Assembly: GCA_965659685.1 (NCBI GenBank)
Contig: CBFHXB010000014.1
Coordinates: 1 to 58,541, forward strand
Direction: 5' to 3'
From: MGIIa-L3 sp11892u
Lineage (GTDB): Archaea > Thermoplasmatota > Poseidoniia > Poseidoniales > Poseidoniaceae
Length of the DNA: 58,541 nt
In this document: positions 1 through 9,600 of the stretch, piece after piece
Numbering within the stretch: position 1 is the first letter of the stretch
Layout of the letters: each line of letters opens with the position of its first letter
Notes under the pieces: generated by a model
What the model saw: only the letters and a program-made list of their open reading frames with translations
Database searches by the model: none
What the model was told of the DNA's origin: nothing
Translations under genes and position numbers: made by a program

Positions 1-278
1 TCCTTTGGCTCGACCTTGCGGACCGTGACGCGGTCACCAAGGGACACGCCTGCGTTCTTGCGGATGATTCCGTCCACGCGGATGATGTCCAGCTTGGCGT
101 CCTCAGGGCGGCTGCGCCAATAAATGGCGGCGGTGGTGCGTTCTTCGCCACGGATTTCCACCACGTCGCCAGGGGAGAGGTCGAGCCCATGCTCGCCAGA
201 AATTCGGGCTCGGCCATGGCCGACGTCCGAGGGGACGGCTTTGGAGACACGCAGGGAAACACCTTCTTCGTCGCTCAT
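1..278 (-). CDS. CDC48/VAT family AAA ATPase, N-terminal fragment
   Basis: This is the first 92 codons of a gene that runs off the left edge. The start is ATG at 278, preceded by a GGTGA ribosome-binding site about 5 nt upstream. Read on the minus strand, the peptide begins MSDEEGVSLRVSKAVPSDVG. It has the two hallmarks of the double-psi barrel N-domain of archaeal VAT/CDC48: DVGHGRARI near residue 18, and IIRVDGIIRKNAGVSLGD near residues 65-82. Full-length family members are about 730 residues, with two AAA modules that unfold substrates for the proteasome. Only the substrate/adaptor-binding N-domain is visible, so the AAA modules are inferred. It is divergent from the lipoprotein gene at 394. 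Confidence 0.88.
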   Translation of the reverse strand, partial: MSDEEGVSLRVSKAVPSDVGHGRARISGEHGLDLSPGDVVEIRGEERTTAAIYWRSRPEDAKLDIIRVDGIIRKNAGVSLGDRVTVRKVEPK

Positions 279-325
279 TCAATCACCTGCGGGAATCCCG
301 CTACATCGGGCTTCTGCGGCTGACC

Positions 326-337
326 TCCTTTAACCTC
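326..337 (-). promoter_or_regulatory. TATA-like box for the CDC48 gene
   Basis: Read on the minus strand this is GAGGTTAAAGGA. The TTAAAG core lies about 50 nt upstream of the ATG at 278, in the 115-bp divergent gap. It would give a short leader containing the GGTGA site. This is inference from position and composition only. Confidence 0.35.
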
Positions 338-393
338 GGGGATGGCCGTGGTTTGGCGCAGGCTTCAAATCGAGCCATGATTCGAGGTCGACC

Positions 394-1326
394 ATGAACC
401 GAGCCGTTTTGCTGGCCCTTCTCGTGGCGTCCATGTCCCTTGCAGGATGCGTCGCGCCAGACGATGCTGGGTCGATTGAAGTGCAAATGACCGACGAGCA
501 ATTGGATGCTCTGTTCGAGGCGCATTTCCAAGACTTCGTCAACAACTCAACGGTCACGGTAAACGATTACACCACCACCAATGAGAACACGAGCAACCAC
601 TACAACGGCTCAAGCGGTTCTGCCGTGGAATACTTCGTCGTGGACTATGTCTTCACAGAGACAGATCTTACTGGCGCAAGCGCGACCGTAGACCGCATGA
701 ACAACACGTTCACTGCGATTTACAACGTCTACAACGTCTCGTACAACAACAACACGGTGTACACCTACGAGTTGGATTGCATTGGCTACTACCTCGTCGG
801 GCTTGCTACAACCCCGGTGCCGTACTGGACAAACAGTGCGAATTACATGATGGCATGGAACAACCAGTACAACTCAACCATCGCTGACTTGTATCAAGAA
901 TATGCTTACGACACCACCACCCGAGAAACTTGTGACAACTCCTATTTCCCAAACGGGAGCGAGGCCTCTGCAGACCTACTGCACATCATGGACCTCACCG
1001 TCCCTGCAGGCAAAGCAATCCAGTGCCCAACAACAGTCAGTAGTTATTCGCTCAAAGCATGGTATTCAGATGAGGGATACTACAGTTTCGCGTACGGAGA
1101 ACCTCAGTATTCTGGGAATTACCAGTGGCCGCAGTATCACTATGGGACGTTAATGTCGCAACGCTGGGACGGAATGTATGGGTCCTCTTGCGGGTCAACG
1201 CCCTACGGAAGCGGAAGCGCAGACACGACGTTCAGTTTCTGGGTCGAAGACCGCGGCATCCACCCTCAGAAGACGTACAGGCTGTACTTCGTGTACACGC
1301 TCGTGGACGTCAACGACCACGTTTGA
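394..1326 (+). CDS. Tyr/Asn-rich secreted lipoprotein, function unknown
   Basis: A 310-aa protein I do not recognise. It starts with a signal peptide ending in a lipobox (SLAGC, Cys19), so it is predicted to be lipid-anchored outside the cell. The rest is unusually rich in Tyr, Asn, Ser and Thr, with at least seven N-x-S/T sequons in residues 50-170 (such as NNST, NVS and NGS), which suggests heavy N-glycosylation. The C-terminal third keeps four cysteines that could form disulfides. The start is ATG 394, with GAGGTC about 5 nt upstream and an AT-rich TTCAAATC about 27 nt upstream. Codon use looks more AT-rich than in neighbouring metabolic genes (by eye). It is divergent from CDC48 and lies 65 bp before the aldehyde dehydrogenase. 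Confidence 0.75.
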   Translation: MNRAVLLALLVASMSLAGCVAPDDAGSIEVQMTDEQLDALFEAHFQDFVNNSTVTVNDYTTTNENTSNHYNGSSGSAVEYFVVDYVFTETDLTGASATVDRMNNTFTAIYNVYNVSYNNNTVYTYELDCIGYYLVGLATTPVPYWTNSANYMMAWNNQYNSTIADLYQEYAYDTTTRETCDNSYFPNGSEASADLLHIMDLTVPAGKAIQCPTTVSSYSLKAWYSDEGYYSFAYGEPQYSGNYQWPQYHYGTLMSQRWDGMYGSSCGSTPYGSGSADTTFSFWVEDRGIHPQKTYRLYFVYTLVDVNDHV

Positions 1327-1391
1327 CCGCTGTTCGCTCGTGTCTGGACAGGGTGAGCAGGGTTGAAGGGCCAACCTCCACACGGGCCATC

Positions 1392-3020
1392 ATGGCGCGC
1401 CTGCTTGAGACCGGATTGGATCTTCTCGACGTTGAAAACCCCCACGGCCTTCCGGCCGTGAACGGATGGAACATCATCAACGGACAATTGACCGAAGCCA
1501 GCGACGGTGCCCGGTTTGAATCGCGCAACCCCGCCAACAAGGAGGACATGCTGGGCAGTTTCCCCAGGTCCACCAAGGACGACGTCCATGCTGCGCTCGA
1601 CGCCGCACACGCGGCGCTTCCGGGCTGGGCGTCCACCCCTGCTCCAACACGCGGGCAGATCATCGGCAACATGGCCCGCCTCCTCATCGACCTCAAGGAG
1701 GACATCGTCCGCCTCGAGACCCGTGAAATCGGCAAGACCGTGAAGGAATCCGGGGGCGAAGTGCAGGAAGCCATCGACACCTGCCTCTTCTTCCAAGCCG
1801 AAGGACGTCGCCTCTACGGGCAAACGGTGCACAGCGAGTTGCCCAACAAGGAATTGTCCACCTACCGCCGTCCGCTTGGCGTCTGTGCCATCATCAACGC
1901 CTCAAACTTCCCTGCGGCCGTGCCTTTCTGGAAGATCATCCCTGCGCTCATCTGCGGAAACACCGTGGTGTGGAAGTCGCCCAAGGATGCCCCGCTGCTC
2001 TCCTTTGCCCTGGCCCGCATCATGCACCAGGCCGGCCTGCCCGACGGCGTGGTCAACCTCGTCCACGGCACCGGTTCCGGTGCCGGACAGCACCTTGTCG
2101 ACGCCGTCGACGAAGGGCGCGTCAACAAGGTCTCCTTCACCGGGTCCACGGGTGTGGGCAAGATGATCGGAGAAGTGTGCGGACGCAACCTGGTCAGCTG
2201 CTCGCTCGAACTGGGCGGCAAGAACCCCCTCGTGGTCATGCCGAGCGCCAACCTCGACAACGCCGTGGAGGGCGCCTACTGGGCGGCCTTCGGTACCGCT
2301 GGACAGCGCTGCACCAGCCTCGGCAACCTCATCCTTCACGAGGACATTCACGACGCCTTCATGGAGCGCTTCATGACCAAGGTGCGCGAGACACGGATTG
2401 GCGACTCCCTCCACCACGAGGGCGTGCTGTACGGCCCGATGCTCTCCGAAGTGTACGCCAAGGATTTCCTCACCGGCCTTGAGATGGCCGAGCGCGACGG
2501 CGCCACCAAGCGCTGGGGCGAAGGACGCATCACCGCCGACAACGCGCCTTCTGGCTTCGTCGACAACGCCGACGCGGGCGTCTTCATGTGGCCGCACGTC
2601 TACACCGACGTCACCGAGGACATGGAGTGCTTCATGAACGAGATTTTCGGCCCGGTCGTGACCGTGGTCAAGGCCCGTGACTTCGATCATGCGCTGCATC
2701 TTGCCAACGCGTCGCCGTACGGATTGTCCAGCGCGTGCTACACCAACGACCGCCTCGAAGCATACCGCTTCAAGACCGGCATCAAGGCGGGCATGACGGG
2801 GATCAACAACTCCACGACCGGGGCCGAGGCCCACCTGCCCTTTGGCGGCGTGAAGAATTCCGGTAACGGCACCCGGGAATCCGGGATGTGGGTCATCGAG
2901 GCGTATTCCTACTGGCACGCCGTCAACGATGAACTGAGCGGCCAATTGCAACTCGCCCAGATGGATGTGGACGAAATCCACGCCGCTGAAGCGACCGTGG
3001 ATTGGTCGACCCTGGCGTGA
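1392..3020 (+). CDS. NAD(P)-dependent aldehyde dehydrogenase
   Basis: A 542-aa aldehyde dehydrogenase superfamily enzyme, which oxidises an aldehyde to an acid with NAD(P). The core motifs are present: INASNFPAAVPFWK around residues 168-181 (oxyanion Asn172), VVWKSPKDAP (cofactor-binding Lys195), FTGSTGVGK at 249-257, the general base Glu273 in LELGGKNP, the nucleophile Cys307 in GQRCTS, and NEIFGPV near residue 415. ATG 1392 is chosen because the open frame upstream (from 1125) overlaps the lipoprotein gene and has no family similarity. The length is slightly above the usual ~480-500, with about 40 extra N-terminal residues. The substrate cannot be read from sequence; the C-terminal motif resembles semialdehyde-type ALDHs. 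It ends 12 bp before the succinate dehydrogenase anchor ORF but is probably not functionally linked to it. Confidence 0.9.
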   Translation: MARLLETGLDLLDVENPHGLPAVNGWNIINGQLTEASDGARFESRNPANKEDMLGSFPRSTKDDVHAALDAAHAALPGWASTPAPTRGQIIGNMARLLIDLKEDIVRLETREIGKTVKESGGEVQEAIDTCLFFQAEGRRLYGQTVHSELPNKELSTYRRPLGVCAIINASNFPAAVPFWKIIPALICGNTVVWKSPKDAPLLSFALARIMHQAGLPDGVVNLVHGTGSGAGQHLVDAVDEGRVNKVSFTGSTGVGKMIGEVCGRNLVSCSLELGGKNPLVVMPSANLDNAVEGAYWAAFGTAGQRCTSLGNLILHEDIHDAFMERFMTKVRETRIGDSLHHEGVLYGPMLSEVYAKDFLTGLEMAERDGATKRWGEGRITADNAPSGFVDNADAGVFMWPHVYTDVTEDMECFMNEIFGPVVTVVKARDFDHALHLANASPYGLSSACYTNDRLEAYRFKTGIKAGMTGINNSTTGAEAHLPFGGVKNSGNGTRESGMWVIEAYSYWHAVNDELSGQLQLAQMDVDEIHAAEATVDWSTLA

Positions 3021-3032
3021 GCTTCAACTGAG

Positions 3033-3950
3033 ATGAAGCGCGGCCGCAATCTTGCATTTCAGCCGCGTTTCGTGCAAGGGCCGAGGCGCAGGCCTCAAAG
3101 ACCCACCTGCCCACCGAACACTATCCCGCCTGCGGGAGGTGTTAACATCGGAGAGGGCATTCGTCTCCCTGTCATCAACGGCCTCGGCCGAACCGATCGC
3201 AAAGATGCGTGGTGGGCCTCGCCTTTGGCGATGGCCTTCGCCCTCGGCCTGCTGATGGTTTACACCGCATGGCGCTTGTTCGTCATGGACGGCGACATCC
3301 ACTACGGCGACCACCGTGTCGTCTCCCCTATCTTCTCGCCTGACGTGCTGTACTACTCGGGCTTGACCGATTATCCCGGATGGCTGAACTCGGCCATCCT
3401 CATCCTCTGGTTGCCCTTCGGGTTCCGCGGCACGTGCTACTACATGCGTCGCGTCTACTACCGCTCCTTCCTCGCCAGCCCCGTGGCCTGCTGGGTCGAC
3501 GAGCCCGACATCAACAAGAAAATCGGCTACGCCGGTGAGAAGCGCCTGTTCATCTTCAACAACCTCCACCGCTACTTCCTCTACGCAGCCTTGGCCATCC
3601 TGCTGTTCAAGTGGTGGGACGTCGTTCACTCGATGCGCATCACGGAGTCGTTCATCCTTGACGTGGGCACCATCGTGCTGGCGACCGAGTCCTTCTTGCT
3701 GACGATGTACGTCACCTCCTGCCACGCCTTCCGTCACCTCGTGGGTGGCATGCTCGACCGCTGGGACGGCGGCGTGGCCGGCTTCCGCGGTCGCCTGCAC
3801 AGTTTCGTGACCAAGCCGTGGATCAACCGCAGCCACGGCTTCTGGTTCTGGACCAGCCTCGGCTTCGTCTTCATCGGGGACCTCTTCGTGATGTCCGTCG
3901 CCAACGGGACGATTCCCGAAGCCAGCATCGTGTTGTTGGGAGGTGTCTGA
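3033..3950 (+). CDS. Succinate dehydrogenase membrane anchor/cytochrome b-like subunit
   Basis: A membrane subunit of complex II with about five transmembrane segments (near residues 66-86, 112-135, 165-188, 205-230 and 265-288). Conserved polar patches (FRGTCYYMRRVYYRSF, LHRYFLY, SCHAFRHLVGG) supply His residues for haem or quinone contacts. The pattern resembles the single-polypeptide, five-helix anchors of actinobacterial Sdh1 rather than separate SdhC and SdhD. It would anchor SdhAB and reduce quinone. The start is uncertain. The DRKDAWW region near residue 57 looks conserved, so the start must lie upstream of it. The only ATG/GTG candidates are ATG 3033 and GTG 3072, yet the first ~35 codons look non-coding and span a hairpin (3117-3143). 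The stop lies 1 bp before the SdhA ATG. Confidence 0.82.
   Translation: MKRGRNLAFQPRFVQGPRRRPQRPTCPPNTIPPAGGVNIGEGIRLPVINGLGRTDRKDAWWASPLAMAFALGLLMVYTAWRLFVMDGDIHYGDHRVVSPIFSPDVLYYSGLTDYPGWLNSAILILWLPFGFRGTCYYMRRVYYRSFLASPVACWVDEPDINKKIGYAGEKRLFIFNNLHRYFLYAALAILLFKWWDVVHSMRITESFILDVGTIVLATESFLLTMYVTSCHAFRHLVGGMLDRWDGGVAGFRGRLHSFVTKPWINRSHGFWFWTSLGFVFIGDLFVMSVANGTIPEASIVLLGGV
3117..3143 (+). repeat. Hairpin-forming inverted repeat near the sdh start
   Basis: AACAC (3117-3121) pairs with GTGTT (3139-3143), and CCCGC (3125-3129) pairs with GCGGG (3132-3136), around a tiny loop. It lies inside the disputed N-terminal stretch of the membrane-anchor ORF. If translation really starts further downstream, it would be in the 5' leader of the sdh operon. 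Confidence 0.45.
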
Positions 3951-3951
3951 G

Positions 3952-5808
3952 ATGGTCGGCTCTGGCTACGACGAGCACGAGTACGACGTCGTCATCATTG
4001 GCGCCGGTGGCGCCGGCCTGCGTGCGGCCATCGAGTCCGCTCGGCAAGGTGCCAAGACGGCGATCATCACCAAGTCCTTGCTCGGCAAGGCGCACACGGT
4101 CATGGCCGAAGGCGGCTGTGCAGCGGCCCTCGCCAACGCGGACGACCGCGACGGGTGGAAGGTCCACTTCCATGACACCATGAAGGGCAGCAAGTACCTC
4201 GCCGACTGGCGGATGGCGGAACTGCACGCGAAGGAAGCACCGGACCGCGTGCGTGAACTCGAACAGTGGGGCGCGGTGTTCGACCGAACGCCGTCGCAGG
4301 TGATCAACCAGCGCAACTTCGGTGGTCACACCTTCCCTCGTCTGGCCCACGTCGGCGACTCCACCGGCCTCGAAATCATCCGGACCTTGCAGGAGCGAGG
4401 CATCCACGAGGGCATTGACATGTTCACCGAGTACACCGTTCGGCAGCTGCTCAAGGAAGGCGACCGCGTGACTGGATGCGTGGCCTATGGCCGCGTCAAG
4501 GGCGACTTCAAGGCCTTCTCGGCGAAGTCGGTTGTGCTCGCCACCGGCGGCATCACCCGATGCTGGACCGTGTGCTCTGGTTCCTGGGAGTACACCGGCG
4601 ACGGCCATGCCCTCGCGCTTTGGGCCGGTGCGGAACTCCGTGACATGGAGTTCGTGCAATTCCACCCGACCGGCATGGTCTGGCCGCCCAGCGTGCGCGG
4701 CATCCTCGTGACCGAAGGGGTGCGCGGTGAAGGTGGTCGGCTGTACAACAGCGAGATGGAGCGCTTCATGTTCGACTACGTGCCTGAGATGTTCCGAGGC
4801 GACCACGCCGAAACCCACGCGGAATCCGACAAGTGGGTGGAGGAGGTCGTCAGCGGCAAGATCGCCACCGTGCGTCGTCCCCCAGAGTTGCTGACCCGTG
4901 ACGTGGTCGCGAAGGCCATCAACGCGGAGGTCAAGGCAGGACGCGGTTCCCCGCACGGAGGGGCCTTCCTCGACATTTCTCACCGTGGAAAGGTAGCCAT
5001 CCAGAAGAAGCTCCCATCGATGTACCACCAGTTCATGGAACTTGCAGGCGTCGACATCAGCGAGGAGATGATGGAAGTCGGCCCAACCGCTCACTACGTC
5101 ATGGGCGGCGTCCGCGTGGATCCGCTGACCCAGGAATCCACCGTGCCCGGCCTGTATGCCTGCGGTGAGGTGGCCTCCGGTCTGCACGGTGCCAACCGCT
5201 TGGGTGGCAACTCCCTGTCCGACCTCATCGTGTTCGGAAAGCGTGCCGGCGAGCACGCGGCGCAACGCGCCCGCAACCTCGCGCCGCCCCCCATCGATGA
5301 GGATCAGGTCAAGGCTGCCATCGCCACCATGCTCGAACCGCTCGAGCGTTCAGAAGGCGAGAACCCTGGCTTCATCTACGACGAAATGCGCGACATGATG
5401 CAGGCCAAGGTGGGCATCATCCGCACCAAGGAAGAACTTGAGGAAGCCCTTCAGGACCTCAAGGCCTTCAAGGCCCGTGCCGAAGCCTGTTTCCCGGGCA
5501 CGGACCGACGGTACAACTCCGGATGGCACCAGGCCCTGGACCTCATCAACATGGCCGACATTTCCACCGTCGCCGCCCTTGCCGCGCTGACCCGAGAAGA
5601 GAGCCGTGGCGGTCACACACGCGACGATTTCCCCGTGCCCGACGAGGACCATTGGGGGCAACACCTCAACATCGTCTGGATGGAAGACGGTGAGATCAAG
5701 ATTCGACAGGAGCGCGTCGAGCCAATCCGTCAGGACCTCGAGGTTGCGCTCAGCGAGGTGAAAGCGATGATCAAAGCACGCGCCGAAGAACAAGGAGGTG
5801 GCAAGTGA
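3952..5808 (+). CDS. sdhA: Succinate dehydrogenase/fumarate reductase flavoprotein subunit
   Basis: A 618-aa catalytic subunit that oxidises succinate to fumarate using covalent FAD. Visible motifs are the dinucleotide fold VVIIGAGGAGLRAA near residue 12, HTVMAEGGC (the flavinylated-His region), ATGGITR, FVQFHPTG, EGVRGEGGRLYN, the active-site HYVMGGVRVD, and GLHGANRLGGNSLSDLIVFG. ATG 3952 is chosen over the in-frame GTG 3943 because GGGAGGT (3938-3944) sits 7 nt before it as a ribosome-binding site. It follows the anchor gene by 1 bp and abuts sdhB directly (TGA then ATG), so the three are one operon. Direction (dehydrogenase versus reductase) is inferred from an aerobic marine setting. Confidence 0.95.
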   Translation: MVGSGYDEHEYDVVIIGAGGAGLRAAIESARQGAKTAIITKSLLGKAHTVMAEGGCAAALANADDRDGWKVHFHDTMKGSKYLADWRMAELHAKEAPDRVRELEQWGAVFDRTPSQVINQRNFGGHTFPRLAHVGDSTGLEIIRTLQERGIHEGIDMFTEYTVRQLLKEGDRVTGCVAYGRVKGDFKAFSAKSVVLATGGITRCWTVCSGSWEYTGDGHALALWAGAELRDMEFVQFHPTGMVWPPSVRGILVTEGVRGEGGRLYNSEMERFMFDYVPEMFRGDHAETHAESDKWVEEVVSGKIATVRRPPELLTRDVVAKAINAEVKAGRGSPHGGAFLDISHRGKVAIQKKLPSMYHQFMELAGVDISEEMMEVGPTAHYVMGGVRVDPLTQESTVPGLYACGEVASGLHGANRLGGNSLSDLIVFGKRAGEHAAQRARNLAPPPIDEDQVKAAIATMLEPLERSEGENPGFIYDEMRDMMQAKVGIIRTKEELEEALQDLKAFKARAEACFPGTDRRYNSGWHQALDLINMADISTVAALAALTREESRGGHTRDDFPVPDEDHWGQHLNIVWMEDGEIKIRQERVEPIRQDLEVALSEVKAMIKARAEEQGGGK

Positions 5809-6576
5809 ATGTCCCTGAAAGGACGAAAGCAAGCCTTCCGCGTCACCCGTGGTGTCGGCGACAAAGCAACGATGGAAGACTACGAGATCGAGTTGGACGA
5901 AGGCATGGTCGTGCTCGACTGCGTTCACCGCATCCAATACGAGCAGGAGCCTGAATTGGCGGTTCGTTGGAACTGCAAAGCAGGGAAGTGTGGCTCATGC
6001 TCGGCCGAGATCAACGGACGGCCCCGGCTCATGTGCATGACCCGAATGTCGGACGTGGTCCAAGAGACGCCAAAGGGTCAGCCCATCGAAATCCGACCGA
6101 TGAAGGCCTTCCCCCACATCAAGGATCTCGTCACCGACGTGTCGTGGAACTACGAAGTGGCCCAGCGCATCGCACCCATCAAGGGGCCCGAAGAAGCCAA
6201 CTGGAAGTTCAACCAAACCGAGGCCCACCGGGTCCAGCATTTCCGCGAATGCATCGAGTGTTTCCTGTGCGTGAACACCTGCCACGTCCTTCGTGACCAC
6301 CAGGAATTCGACGCCTTTGCCGGGCCGCGAAACCTTGTCCGTCTCGCGCAGTACGAAATGCACCCCTTGGATGTGGAAGACCGCATCCCGGAAATCCGCA
6401 AGGAGTTTGGTGTGGAATACTGCAACATCACCCGATGCTGCACCGAAGTGTGCCCTGCCGGCATTCAGATCACCGACGACGCCATCATCCAACTGAAGGA
6501 GCGCGTCGTCGACCGGTACTACGACCCGCTGCAACGCATCTGGCGCGCCATCACGGGCAAGAAGGTCCGAATGTGA
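5809..6576 (+). CDS. sdhB: Succinate dehydrogenase iron-sulfur subunit
   Basis: A 255-aa electron-transfer subunit carrying three clusters. The [2Fe-2S] ligands are Cys56, Cys61, Cys64 and Cys76 (CKAGKCGSC...C). The C-terminal ferredoxin domain has CIECFLCVNTC (Cys148, 151, 154, 158), then the pattern C-x5-C-x3-CP (Cys205, 211, 215). This spacing supports one [4Fe-4S] and one [3Fe-4S] centre, as in classical SdhB. The start codon follows the sdhA stop without a gap, and GGAGGTGGC just upstream inside sdhA serves as ribosome-binding site. It passes electrons from the SdhA FAD to the membrane anchor. Length is normal for the family. Confidence 0.95.
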   Translation: MSLKGRKQAFRVTRGVGDKATMEDYEIELDEGMVVLDCVHRIQYEQEPELAVRWNCKAGKCGSCSAEINGRPRLMCMTRMSDVVQETPKGQPIEIRPMKAFPHIKDLVTDVSWNYEVAQRIAPIKGPEEANWKFNQTEAHRVQHFRECIECFLCVNTCHVLRDHQEFDAFAGPRNLVRLAQYEMHPLDVEDRIPEIRKEFGVEYCNITRCCTEVCPAGIQITDDAIIQLKERVVDRYYDPLQRIWRAITGKKVRM

Positions 6577-6627
6577 AGCAGGACGTCTTCCCGACACGCC
6601 TAAACCGCCGACGGAGGGTCACCCACC

Positions 6628-9600
6628 ATGCGGCGCGGCGTGGTTGTCCTCGCCGTCCTGAGCCTCTTTTTGGTCCCGTTGTGCCCGCCTTCGGTGGTCA
6701 TCGGGTCTGTGGAGGACTCCTCAGGCGAAGCGTCAAGCCTCACGGCCCTGTTTTCAGGCTTTCAAGCCACGACGTCGTCCGACGTCTGGAACCAGACGCC
6801 CTGGGTTGACGTGGCCGTGCCGGGCCAGTTTGACTTGCTCACGGTCTTGGATTACAGCGACGTGGGGGTACTCATCAACAACAATTCCGAGGCAAGCCGA
6901 ACCATCGGTTGGGCCTTCGTCGCGGCACGAAACATCAGCGAAGACCGCATCTTTGTGTTCAACGGAAGCGACGTGCCGACCTCGGAAACGATCAACCGCG
7001 AGGCCTTCCAAACCCACTTCGAGGATCCGTTTCGCGCCATGTTGCTCGACCGCAACACCTCGGATTCACTGAATTACCTGGTGACCACAAAGGGCGTCCC
7101 GCTCAGGGTCTCCGGCGGCAACAACAAGGCAAGTTTCGATCAAGAGATTTCCTTGGTGGGCGGGACCTACAACCAAAGCATCGGTCAGGATTGGTGGGAT
7201 ACGCACAGTTACGGACCCTTGTCCGGAGGAGCCATGGAACGGTTCAGCCGTGACGAGCAGGGCTTCTTCCTCGTGACCCGGTTGACCGGGTACACGGTGG
7301 ACACCGCCTTGGGGCTGATCGAGAAAGCCAACGCCAGCCTTGGTGAACGGGGCGACTACGTGCTGGATCTTGCCACCAACCGCAACGGTTCTGGGTACAA
7401 GTTCTGGAACGACGACCTGTACGTGGCCAACACCAGCCTCAACCAGAGCCATCAGGCCAACGTGCTGTTCGACGAAACCTCGACGTTCATCACGAACGTT
7501 TCCAACGTGATGGGGTACGCCTCTTGGGGAAGCAACGACGGTTCGTGGAGCCAGAACTTCCTGCCGAATCAGGGCTTCGAAACCGCGGATGCAGCGACCA
7601 CCAGCGGCCGAAAATTCTGGGACGCAAGCGCAGGCTCGCCGGGACCTGGTGAGACCTTCGCTTGGACGTGGAGCGACGTGAAACGCGGCGGGGCCGGAGC
7701 GATGGCCCTCGACGTCGCGGCCAACTGCAGCCAATTTCCCGGCAACGGGACGGCCGGTTTGCACGGGGAGTTCTTCGACAACCAAGCCGGGGTCACGATC
7801 CCCTCCGGGGCCATGCCCGTCCTCATCGATCGCGAACCGGACCATGCCCGCGTGGAGGCCGACCTCGATTACGGGTCATCCGGACAACCCTATCCGGGGT
7901 TGGACGACCGCTTCAAGCACGATTGGGGCGCCCGATTCTCCGGTCTCATCGACGTGCCTTGGACCGACAACTGGACCTTTCACCTGACCAGCGACGACGG
8001 GACGGAGTTGTGGATCGACGGCGACAGCGTCGTCACCAACCATGGCATGCACGGGATGGTGGAACGAACGGGCTGGACGGACCTCGACGCAGGGCTCCAC
8101 GACCTTCGGGTCGAGTTTTACCAGGGCGGAGGTCCGCACGGCCTCAAACTGGCTTGGTCCACGTCCAACTTGAGCAAGACCCCGGTCCCACCTTCGGCTT
8201 TCGTGGTCGCAGGCGATTGGGTGCCCTCGGAAGGCACCTTGGAACATCGGTGGTCGTTTGAGGACGGCTCAGGGAGCACCGTCGCCGACGCCGTGGGCGG
8301 GGCGGATTTGACCGCATACGGCATGAACGGGACGAATTGGCGCTCCTGCGTGGACGGCGGTTGCCTGTGGTTCGACGGCGTCGACGATTACCTCGACGTG
8401 GACGTCACCGATTGGGAGGGCAATTTCACCGTCAGCCAGTGGGTGTGGGCCAACACGACCGGCCTACCGGACTACGCGACGAGCTTCGCCGCGTCCAACA
8501 ACGCTGGCGCGAACGCTTCCTTCCAGCATGCCTCCTTCAACGGCGAATGGCGTCTTCACAACAACCAGACCCACGCCTTTGGGGCCATCGATGCCCAACG
8601 ATGGATGCACCTCGTCACGGTCTTCGACGGCGGTGACGTGCGTCAGTACTTCGACGGCGTCTTGGTGAACACGCATCAACAACCCGCCGGGGCCGTGAAC
8701 GAGATCGAGCGCTACCGCATGGGGGTAAACCGCGCGGGCAGCACCTACTTCGAAGGCATGATCGACGAGGTCAGCGTCTGGTCTTCCGCCCTTTCGGATT
8801 GGGAGATCACCGCCCTCCATCGCGCCATTTTGGGGGCCTGTCAACCCCTCTCGATGGCCGGTTCTTCCACGGCCAGCCTCAGCCAGACCTTCGACGTCCC
8901 TGAGGGCTTGGAGGACCACGCGTGGTTGGCGCTGAGCCACGGCCGCCGCTCAGGGACCGCTCACGGGTTCTTCCAGGTCACCGTCGAAGGCCTCGACGCT
9001 CAAGGTCAGGTCCTGTCAAGCAACACGTCGGCTCAACGGACGACGACGACGTCGTGGGGGTCAGACGTGACCCGGTTCCGACCGCACGCCGATTCGGTGC
9101 AGTTGCGCGTGACGGTCGATGTGGACGTGGTGGCCACGTCCGTGGAGGGGGCCTTACACATCGACGACGTCCTGCTGCGAGCCATCCGGCCCTCCTTTGA
9201 TTGGGTCAACGGGAGCATCGCCGAAACCGCGGTGTCCACGGGCGGGCGTTCCTTCACGTGGGACACAAGTTACGGTCAATCCCTGGTGGCGGACCTTCTC
9301 GAGGACGGCGTGTCCAGCGTCAAGGGCTACGTGTACGAGCCCTACCTGACGGCCGTCGGTTCACCCTCCGTTCTTCTCGACGCGTACGCAACGGGCTACT
9401 CCATGGCCGAGGCCCATGCGATGGCCAACCTCCAGATCGGCTGGATGGGGGTTGTGGTGGGCGATCCGAAGATGGCCCCTTACGCCGACCGATTTCATGA
9501 CGTTCGCTTGGTCGACGTTCGGAACGTGGGCAACGTGACCCAAGGCCTTGATTCAACGCTGGAATTGGTGGTCGAAAACCATGGGATGAGTGCCGCGAAC

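Noticed and set aside
3871..5265. A 464-codon minus-strand frame under sdhA
   Set aside because: It is antisense to a fully conserved SdhA; its composition is typical of a reverse-complement shadow.
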